From: JBOGEN01 sp050743265
GTDB lineage: Bacteria > Actinomycetota > Actinomycetes > JBOGEN01
Direction of reading: 5' to 3'
NCBI GenBank assembly: GCA_050743265.1
Contig: JBOGEN010000170.1
Location: 1-33,388 of the forward strand
Length of the DNA stretch: 33,388 nucleotides
Both the position numbers and the translations under genes were made by a program. The first letter of the stretch is position 1, and each line of letters begins with the position of its first letter. Positions 14,438-20,245 of this stretch are shown piece after piece. The notes beneath the pieces were generated by a model, which saw only the letters and a program-made list of their open reading frames with translations, was not told the origin of the DNA and did no database searches.

Positions 14438-15912
14438 ATGCCCACCGCCTGACGCAGCCGCAGGTCCGTGATCTCCTCCTGCTGCGCAGCGGCGATGCTG
14501 AGCTCGGTGTCGGCGTCGTTGCCGAGGCGCTGCCGCAACGATGCGAGGATCTCGTCCGCGCTGCGCCCGGTCGCACGGATGAGGAACACGTGCCCGAACC
14601 TCGCCTCGTACGTCCGGTTGCCCTCGGCCAGCTCGGTGAGCACCTCTGCTCCGGCATCCGCGGTGCCGGCCTGCTCCCGCCGTGCCCGTGCGCCGGCGTT
14701 GTGCTCCCCGATCCGGGGATGGGCGGCGAAGGCCTCCCGCCAGTCTTCGGGTGCGAGCCCGCGCCAGACGACGTGGGCCGCCTCGCGCAGGAAGGCCAGC
14801 GTGCCGAACGGACGCCGTGCCGCCATCTCGCGGGCCCAGCGTGGGGACCCGCACACCTGCAGGAGGATGCGCTCGGCCACCGCGTCCGGCAGCGTGTCGA
14901 GCCATGCCATGCCCAGCCGCTCCGCGCCCTCGGGGTCGAGCCGTCCGCGGACGCGGAACCGGGCCACACCGCCGTCCGGGGCGATGGAGAGCCGGAGGTG
15001 CGTCACCGGCGCCGTCTCCCCGGTGGTGAACCACTGCGGCGAGTGCGGGCGCACCGGCGTCTCGGCCACGAGGGTGCGCCACGGCCCCGCGTCACCGTCC
15101 TTGCCCTCCACCCAGCACGTGGCCGGTGCGTTGCCCTTGAAGAACGTGGTGTCGACCTCGATGTCGACCGGCACGCCCCGTGCGGCCAGGCGGACCACCA
15201 TCCAGTCGTGACCCGGCCCACGGCGCCGCCGGGTCTCCCAGCCGTCGCCCATCGACAACGGGGGGCCGGGGAGCAGCACGTGCGCGGCGGTGGAGAAGTG
15301 CGCGTCGCTGCGGTCCTCGACGATCGCCCCGACCCTGGAGTCCGCGAGGTCGACCAGCCCCGTGCCGTGCTCGCCGCCCATGTCCCCCGGGGAGGGCACG
15401 GCGTCGCCCCAGACACGGAAACGTGCCACGCCCCCGTCCGGGTCGATGCAGAGCCGCAGGAACGTCACCCGGGACGGCGAGGACACGTCCACCTCGTGGC
15501 GGGCGTCCGGGCGCAGCGGCGTACGGCCGACGACCTCGAACCAGGATGCGTCCTCGGCCGGAGCCGGGTCGCCGCACGCCCCCACCCAGAACGCCTCGGG
15601 CTGGTTGCCGACGAAGTGCGTCGTGTCGACGGCAATGCGGCGGACCCTCCCGGGCACTCCGAGGCGTACGACGCACCAGTCATAGCCGGGCTCACGGCGA
15701 CGCCGCGTCTCCCACCCGTCGACCCACTGGCCGTGGTCGGTGAACACGCCAGGCCGCCGCATCGGCGGGTCGTGGCGCAGGAGGTTCGCCGCGGCGCCGA
15801 AGAACTCGTCGTTGCACGTGACGACCGTCGCCCCCAGGCGGGTGTCGCTGAGCTGGAGCAGGTCCATCGCCGTCCCCGTCGTCCTCACGTCGTCAGGTGT
15901 CCCGTGGCTCAT
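14434..15912 (-). CDS. Fused allantoicase-OHCU decarboxylase (492 aa)
   Basis: A single reading frame joins two urate-pathway enzymes. Residues 1 to about 322 are allantoicase (allantoate to ureidoglycolate plus urea), built from two repeats, each with a DGWETRRRR motif followed by DW.VVRL and a VDTT(H/F)F.GN motif. Residues from about 330 to 492 are OHCU decarboxylase (UraD, which makes S-allantoin), with FLREAAHVVWRGL, HPRIGE carrying the catalytic His398, REQAG with its Glu, and FGHVFLIRATGRSADEIL. The two are linked by GRLDPEGAERLGMAWLDTLPD with no stop or frameshift, and both look intact. The ATG at 15912 overlaps the allantoinase stop (ATGA), and the 3' end overlaps the uraH start. The domains catalyse non-consecutive steps: UraD acts before allantoinase, allantoicase after it. 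Symbols would be alc for the first half and uraD for the second. Confidence 0.92.
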   Translation of the reverse strand: MSHGTPDDVRTTGTAMDLLQLSDTRLGATVVTCNDEFFGAAANLLRHDPPMRRPGVFTDHGQWVDGWETRRRREPGYDWCVVRLGVPGRVRRIAVDTTHFVGNQPEAFWVGACGDPAPAEDASWFEVVGRTPLRPDARHEVDVSSPSRVTFLRLCIDPDGGVARFRVWGDAVPSPGDMGGEHGTGLVDLADSRVGAIVEDRSDAHFSTAAHVLLPGPPLSMGDGWETRRRRGPGHDWMVVRLAARGVPVDIEVDTTFFKGNAPATCWVEGKDGDAGPWRTLVAETPVRPHSPQWFTTGETAPVTHLRLSIAPDGGVARFRVRGRLDPEGAERLGMAWLDTLPDAVAERILLQVCGSPRWAREMAARRPFGTLAFLREAAHVVWRGLAPEDWREAFAAHPRIGEHNAGARARREQAGTADAGAEVLTELAEGNRTYEARFGHVFLIRATGRSADEILASLRQRLGNDADTELSIAAAQQEEITDLRLRQAVGM

Positions 15913-17279
15913 CGCGCCCCCACCTGCCGTCCTGTCGCGTCCTCGGGCGCCGGGACCGAGTTCGCGGCCCCGTCGCGACGCAGCAGCCGTCCACGGGGGA
16001 CGTCCCCAGTGACAAGGTCGCCGCGGAGCCAGGTCTCCACCACGCGCCCGCGCAGCGACCAGCCGGCGTACGGGGTGACCTTGTGCCGCGCCCGCAGCGC
16101 CGCCGGGTCCACCGACCAGGTCGCGTCCGGGTCGAGGACGGCGACATCCGCGTCCCTGCCCACGGTGAGCGCCCCCTTGCGCGTCAGCCCGGCCAGCGCC
16201 GCCGGACCCGCACTCATCCATCGGGCGACGTCGGTGAGCGCGAAGCCGCGCGCGGACGCCTCCGTCCACACCACCGGCAGGCCCAGCTCGAGCGAGGAGA
16301 TGCCGCCCCACGCGGTGGCGCAGTCTCCGGTGCTCTTCAACGCGGCGGGTGCCGGGGAGTGGTCCGAGACGACGGCGTCCAGGACTCCGGCGGCGAGCGC
16401 CTGCCAGAGTGCCTCGCGGTTGGCGTGGTCCCGGACTGGCGGGGCGCACTTGGCCTCGGTGGCGTCCGCGGGCAGGGACTCGGCGGTCAGCGCGAGGTAG
16501 TGCGGGCAGGTTTCCGCGGTGAGCGGCAGGCCCGCGGCACGCGCCTCCTCCAGGACGGCAAGAGCCTCGGCCGCGCAGGCGTGCACGACGTGCGCCCGAA
16601 TGCCATGCCGCCGGACAGCTTCGACGAGCCGGGCGACCGCCTCGCCCTCGGCCCGCCCCGGCCGGGACGCCACCCAGTCCGCGTACGCGGGGCCGGACGG
16701 CGTGGCCAGGTCGTCCGGCCACTCGGCGTGCACCGCGAGCAGGGCGCCGACCGCGGCCAGGTCGCGAGCGGCGTCGTCGAGGTCCGCGCTGCCAAGCGGC
16801 GGGAACTCGGGCACCCCTGAGTCGGCGAGGAAGCCCTTGAACCCGAACACCCCCGCCGCGTGCAGGGCGTGCCGCTCGGCGCGGTTGCCGGGCACCACGC
16901 CACCCCAGAAGCCGACGTCGACGTGGACGCGTCCCTCGGCCGCCCGCCGCTTCTCCTCCAGCGCCGCCACCGTCGTCGTCGGCGGGAGGCAGTTGAGCGG
17001 CATGTCCAGCAGCGTGGTCACGCCTCCCGACGCGGCGGCACGGGTGGCGGTGTCGAACCCCTCCCACTCCGTACGCCCGGGCTCGTTCACGTGCACGTGC
17101 GTGTCGACGAGGCCCGGCAGCAGCACGAGGTCGCCGTAGTCGTGCACCTCGCCACCGGACGGGACGTCGCCGTACGCGGTGACCGCGAGCACCTGACCCC
17201 CGGCGACGTGCACCGCGGCTGGACGCTCCCCCTCGGGGGTGACGACCCGACGGCTGCGGAGCACCCTCGCGACCTGCAC
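15909..17279 (-). CDS. allB: Allantoinase (456 aa)
   Basis: Amidohydrolase that opens allantoin to allantoate. The binuclear metal site is visible: DTHVHVNEPG (His61, His63), the carboxylated-lysine motif GFKGFL (Lys148), VHAEW (His184), VVHA, and VVSDHSP with the Asp ligand. AETCPHYL and KCAPPVRD are typical of allantoinases and set it apart from dihydroorotase. Length is normal. The GTG start at 17279 lies 6 nt after a TAGGCT -10 box and has no ribosome site, suggesting a leaderless mRNA. It is the first gene of the operon allB, allantoicase-uraD fusion, uraH, all with overlapping ends. Divergent from the deaminase gene. Confidence 0.96.
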   Translation of the reverse strand: MQVARVLRSRRVVTPEGERPAAVHVAGGQVLAVTAYGDVPSGGEVHDYGDLVLLPGLVDTHVHVNEPGRTEWEGFDTATRAAASGGVTTLLDMPLNCLPPTTTVAALEEKRRAAEGRVHVDVGFWGGVVPGNRAERHALHAAGVFGFKGFLADSGVPEFPPLGSADLDDAARDLAAVGALLAVHAEWPDDLATPSGPAYADWVASRPGRAEGEAVARLVEAVRRHGIRAHVVHACAAEALAVLEEARAAGLPLTAETCPHYLALTAESLPADATEAKCAPPVRDHANREALWQALAAGVLDAVVSDHSPAPAALKSTGDCATAWGGISSLELGLPVVWTEASARGFALTDVARWMSAGPAALAGLTRKGALTVGRDADVAVLDPDATWSVDPAALRARHKVTPYAGWSLRGRVVETWLRGDLVTGDVPRGRLLRRDGAANSVPAPEDATGRQVGAR

Positions 17280-17285
17280 ATGCCG

Positions 17286-17291
17286 AGCCTA
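17286..17291 (-). promoter_or_regulatory. -10 box TAGGCT for leaderless allB mRNA
   Basis: On the minus strand TAGGCT is followed by 6 nt (CGGCAT) and then the GTG start. A 12-bp palindrome GGCCGCGCGGCC (17292-17303) abuts it on the upstream side and could be an operator. No -35 is evident. Confidence 0.5.
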
Positions 17292-17326
17292 GGCCGCGCG
17301 GCCGGTAGGGGGCGCCGATCACCACC

Positions 17327-17337
17327 GATCCGTACGG
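17327..17337. promoter_or_regulatory. GATCCGTACGG site in the allB/deaminase divergent region
   Basis: GATCCGTACGG contains the 8-bp palindrome CCGTACGG and shares the 9-mer GATCCGTAC with the uricase/ATPase operator at 12878-12886. This may mark a common regulator of the two divergent purine promoters. The motif is short, and CGTACG-like words are frequent in this genome, so the call is tentative. Confidence 0.25.
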
Positions 17338-17391
17338 TTCTCCGCATTTCCCGTGTCCGGTACGGGGTCACCCGTGGTGCAATCCGGCGAC

Positions 17392-18708
17392 ATGAGGACA
17401 CGTGCGGGAACGGTGGACGGAGTCCGCCTGGTGCTGCGAGGCGCCCGGTGGCCGGCGGACGTGGCGATCGAGGCCGGCAGGGTCGCGGAGGTCGGCGTGG
17501 TCGCCGCGCGCGACGGCGACCAGGTGCTCGACGTGTCCGGTGACGTGGTCACCGCCGGGCTGGTGAACACCCACCACCACCTCTACCAGTGGCTGACGCG
17601 CGGACGCGCGGTCGGCAGCGACCTCTTCTCCTGGCTCGTCGCGCTGTACCCGATCTGGGGTCGCATCGAGGCCGAGGACGTCCGGGTGGCGGCCCGGGTG
17701 GGGCTGGCCGAGCTCGCGCTGTCCGGCTGCACCACGGCGTTCGACCACCACTACCTCGTGCCGCGGGGCGACGACACCGTGTTCGACGTGGCCGTGGACG
17801 CCGCCCGCGAGGTGGGCGTACGGCTGCACCTGTCGCGCGGCTCGATGGACCTGGGCGAGTCCGACGGCGGGCTGCCCCCGGACGACGTGGTCGAGGACAT
17901 CGACGCCGTGCTCACCTCGACGGCGCGGGTGGCCGACGCGTACCACGACGGCGACCGGGTCAGCGTCGTGGTGGCGCCGTGCAGCCCCTTCTCGGTCACC
18001 GTGGACCTCATGCGTGCCTCGGCCGAGTTCGCCCGCACCCGGGGGCTCCGGCTGCACACCCACCTCGCCGAGACCATGGACGAGGTCGAGCACTGCCAGG
18101 AGCGCTTCGGTGGGCGGCCGCTCGAGGTGATGGACGCCTGGGGGTGGCTCGCCGACGACGTCTGGTACGCCCACGCCGTGCACCTCGACGCGCGCGAGGT
18201 CGGCCGACTGGCGCGGGCCGGGGCCGCGGTCGCGCACTGCCCCTCGTCCAACGCGCGCTTGGCGGCGGGCACCTGCCCGGTGAGCGACCTCGTCGCGGCG
18301 GGGGCCACGGTCGGCCTGGGCTGCGACGGCCCGGCGTCCAACGAGGTCGGGGCGCTGTTCCCGGAGATGCGCCAGGCGCTGTACGCGGCACGGCTGCGTA
18401 CCGGCCGTGCCGACGCCCTGTTGCCCGCGGACGCGCTGCGCCTCGCCACCGAGGGCGGCGCCCGGTGCCTGGGGAGGGACGACGTCGGACGCCTCGAACC
18501 GGGCATGCGGGCGGATCTCGCCGTGTGGCCGGCCGAGGACCTGGTCGACGTGGCGGACCCGCTCGCCGGGCTGGTCCTTGGCCCGGACAGGCGCGTCCGG
18601 CACCTACTCGTCGACGGTGCCCCGATCGTGACGGACGGTCAGCTCACCGGGCTGGACCTCCGGGGCGCCCGCGCCGACCTCGCCCGACGGGCCGCGCGAC
18701 TGCACTGA
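17392..18708 (+). CDS. 8-oxoguanine deaminase-like amidohydrolase (438 aa)
   Basis: Metal-dependent deaminase of the amidohydrolase superfamily (TrzN/AtzB-related, COG0402 type). The metal motif NTHHHLYQWLTR (His61-63 region), LHTHLAET, HAVHLDA and GLGCDGPASNE are in order. The NTHHHLYQ..TR pattern is what I know from 8-oxoguanine deaminases, which convert 8-oxoguanine directly to urate. Guanine deamination to xanthine is the alternative. Either product enters the pathway encoded around it. ATG 17392 gives a normal N-terminus; the ribosome site is poor, and TGCAAT 8 nt upstream could be a -10 for a near-leaderless mRNA. The frame is open to 17353 but no better start is there. A 119-nt gap separates it from the xanthine dehydrogenase genes on the same strand. 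Confidence 0.88.
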   Translation: MRTRAGTVDGVRLVLRGARWPADVAIEAGRVAEVGVVAARDGDQVLDVSGDVVTAGLVNTHHHLYQWLTRGRAVGSDLFSWLVALYPIWGRIEAEDVRVAARVGLAELALSGCTTAFDHHYLVPRGDDTVFDVAVDAAREVGVRLHLSRGSMDLGESDGGLPPDDVVEDIDAVLTSTARVADAYHDGDRVSVVVAPCSPFSVTVDLMRASAEFARTRGLRLHTHLAETMDEVEHCQERFGGRPLEVMDAWGWLADDVWYAHAVHLDAREVGRLARAGAAVAHCPSSNARLAAGTCPVSDLVAAGATVGLGCDGPASNEVGALFPEMRQALYAARLRTGRADALLPADALRLATEGGARCLGRDDVGRLEPGMRADLAVWPAEDLVDVADPLAGLVLGPDRRVRHLLVDGAPIVTDGQLTGLDLRGARADLARRAARLH

Positions 18709-18721
18709 CGCGGCCGCGACA

Positions 18722-18754
18722 GCGCTCACCGGGCGGCGTGAACGCGCTGACCGG
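18722..18754 (+). repeat. Two direct repeats, 22-nt period, before the XDH operon
   Basis: GCGCTCACCGG (18722-18732) and GCGCTGACCGG (18744-18754) match at 10 of 11 positions and are exactly 22 nt (two helical turns) apart. They lie upstream of the xanthine dehydrogenase genes. They may be paired binding sites on one face of the helix, or chance. Confidence 0.25.
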
Positions 18755-18827
18755 CCGCGGGACGGCACTCGTGATCCGAGGCGGCCAAACGCATGACAGC
18801 GGGGTGCGATCCCGGTTGCATGTGGAC

Positions 18828-19697
18828 ATGACGGTTTCCGCCTCGACCCCCGAGACTCTCGACGAGGCTCTCGACGCGCTCTCCGGCGAGCCCGGCGCGC
18901 TCGTCCTCGCGGGCGGCACGGACCTCCTCGTGGCCGTCAACGCGGGGCGCCTGCGGCCCTGGGCCGTGGTGGACGTGTCCCAGGTGCGCTCGTTGCGGGG
19001 CTGGAGCCGACGGGAGGGGCGGGTCATCCTCGGCGCCGGCCTCACGTACACGGACATGATGCGGCCCGACCTCGCGGCCGTCCTGCCGGCGCTGGCGTAC
19101 GCCGCGCGGACGGTCGGCTCGCCGCAGATCCGCAACGCGGGCACGCTCGGCGGCAACCTCGGGACGGCCTCGCCCGCCGGGGACGCCCTCCCCGTGCTCG
19201 CCGCGCTGGACGCCGAGATCGTCCTGCGGGGTCCGGAGGGGGAGCGGGTGCTGACCTGGCCGGAGTTCCTCACCGGGCCCAAGCAGTCGGCCCTGCGTCC
19301 GGGCGAGCTCATCGTCGCCGCCCGCGTCGCCGTCCCCCGGGGCCTGCAGGAGTTCTGCAAGGTCGGCACCCGCAACGCCATGGTCATCGCGGTGGCCAGC
19401 GTGGCCCTCGTGGTCGACCTGGACGCGCGCCGGGTGCGCTGCGCCCTCGGGTCCGCAGGGCCGACACCGCTGCGCGCGCCCGTGGCCGAGGACTTCGCCG
19501 CGGCCCACCTCGACTGGGACGTGGACAGCGGGCCGAGGGCGCCCGACCCCCGGACGTACGAGGCGTTCGGCGACCTCGTCGGGGAGGCGGCCCGGCCGAT
19601 CGACGACCACCGCTCGACCGCGGACTACCGCCGGCACGCGGTGGCCGTCTGCGCCCGGCGGGCGCTCGCTCGCGTGTGCGGGGAGGGGACACGATGA
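18828..19697 (+). CDS. Xanthine dehydrogenase FAD-binding subunit (289 aa)
   Basis: Medium (FAD) subunit of a molybdenum hydroxylase. It binds FAD and passes electrons from the 2Fe-2S subunit to NAD+ or another acceptor. The family pattern is clear: LVLAGGTDLLVAVNAGR near the N-terminus, VGSPQIRNAGTLGGNLGTASPAGD (about residues 94-117) contacting FAD, and the C-terminal CO-dehydrogenase-flavoprotein-like domain ending STADYRRHAVAVCARRAL. Length is typical. ATG 18828 follows the usual N-terminus (VSASTPETLDEAL); GTG 18822 is an alternative and no strong ribosome site is seen. It overlaps the next gene by ATGA, giving the order FAD, 2Fe-2S, Mo. Confidence 0.93.
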   Translation: MTVSASTPETLDEALDALSGEPGALVLAGGTDLLVAVNAGRLRPWAVVDVSQVRSLRGWSRREGRVILGAGLTYTDMMRPDLAAVLPALAYAARTVGSPQIRNAGTLGGNLGTASPAGDALPVLAALDAEIVLRGPEGERVLTWPEFLTGPKQSALRPGELIVAARVAVPRGLQEFCKVGTRNAMVIAVASVALVVDLDARRVRCALGSAGPTPLRAPVAEDFAAAHLDWDVDSGPRAPDPRTYEAFGDLVGEAARPIDDHRSTADYRRHAVAVCARRALARVCGEGTR

Positions 19698-20245
19698 CGG
19701 ACGCGGGGACCGGGCCGGACGCGGGCATCGGGCCGGACGCGGTCAGAAACACGGCACGCGAGGGCGTGTCGTACACGCTGCGGGTCAACGGGCGGCGCCG
19801 TCCGGTCGCCGACGCCTGGCTCGGCGAGAGCCTGCTCTACGTGCTGCGGGAGCGCCTCGGTCTGCCCGCCGCGAAGAACGCCTGCGAGCAGGGGGAGTGC
19901 GGGTCGTGCTCCGTCCGCCTCGACGGCGTGCTCGTGTGCGCGTGCCTCGTGCTCGCCGCGACGGCGACCGGGAGGGACGTGCAGACCGTCGAGGCGCTGC
20001 GCCAGGGGGACGCGCTGACCGACGTCCAGCAGGCGTTCCTCGACGAAGGCGCGGTGCAGTGCGGCTTCTGCACGCCCGGACTCGTCGTCGCGGTGCACGA
20101 CCTTCTCGAGCGCAGCGCCGACCCCACCGACCTCGAGGTACGCGAGGCGGTCTCGGGCAACCTGTGCCGCTGCACCGGGTACGGGCGGATCTTCGCCGCC
20201 GTGCACTCGGCGGCCGCCGCCCGCCGCGGGGAGGTGGCGCCGTGA
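19694..20245 (+). CDS. Xanthine dehydrogenase 2Fe-2S subunit (183 aa)
   Basis: Small iron-sulfur subunit holding two [2Fe-2S] clusters between the molybdenum site and FAD. The plant-type cluster is bound by CEQGECGSC (Cys64, Cys69, Cys72) and Cys84. The second cluster is bound by CGFC (Cys123, Cys126) and CRC (Cys158, Cys160). The N-terminus carries about 25 extra residues with a six-residue tandem repeat (AGTGPD/AGIGPD), coded by an 18-nt duplication at 19703-19738. GGGAGGGG lies before the ATG, which overlaps the FAD-subunit stop. The 3' end overlaps the molybdenum-subunit start (GTGA). Confidence 0.95.
   Translation: MTDAGTGPDAGIGPDAVRNTAREGVSYTLRVNGRRRPVADAWLGESLLYVLRERLGLPAAKNACEQGECGSCSVRLDGVLVCACLVLAATATGRDVQTVEALRQGDALTDVQQAFLDEGAVQCGFCTPGLVVAVHDLLERSADPTDLEVREAVSGNLCRCTGYGRIFAAVHSAAAARRGEVAP
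19703..19738 (+). repeat. 18-nt in-frame tandem duplication in the 2Fe-2S subunit gene
   Basis: Two 18-nt units (19703-19720 and 19721-19738) differ at two bases and encode AGTGPD and AGIGPD. They add a flexible stretch ahead of the first beta strand of the ferredoxin-like domain. Confidence 0.8.

Noticed and set aside
14434..17325. 963-codon extension of the allantoicase-OHCU frame upstream to 17325
   Set aside because: The extra 471 codons overlap the allantoinase gene in another frame and have shadow-like composition. The ATG at 15912 overlapping the allB stop is the natural start.
17327..17337. Calling the GATCCGTACGG site a firm second copy of the uricase operator
   Set aside because: Only nine bases are shared and GTACG words are common in coding regions here, so it is listed at low confidence.
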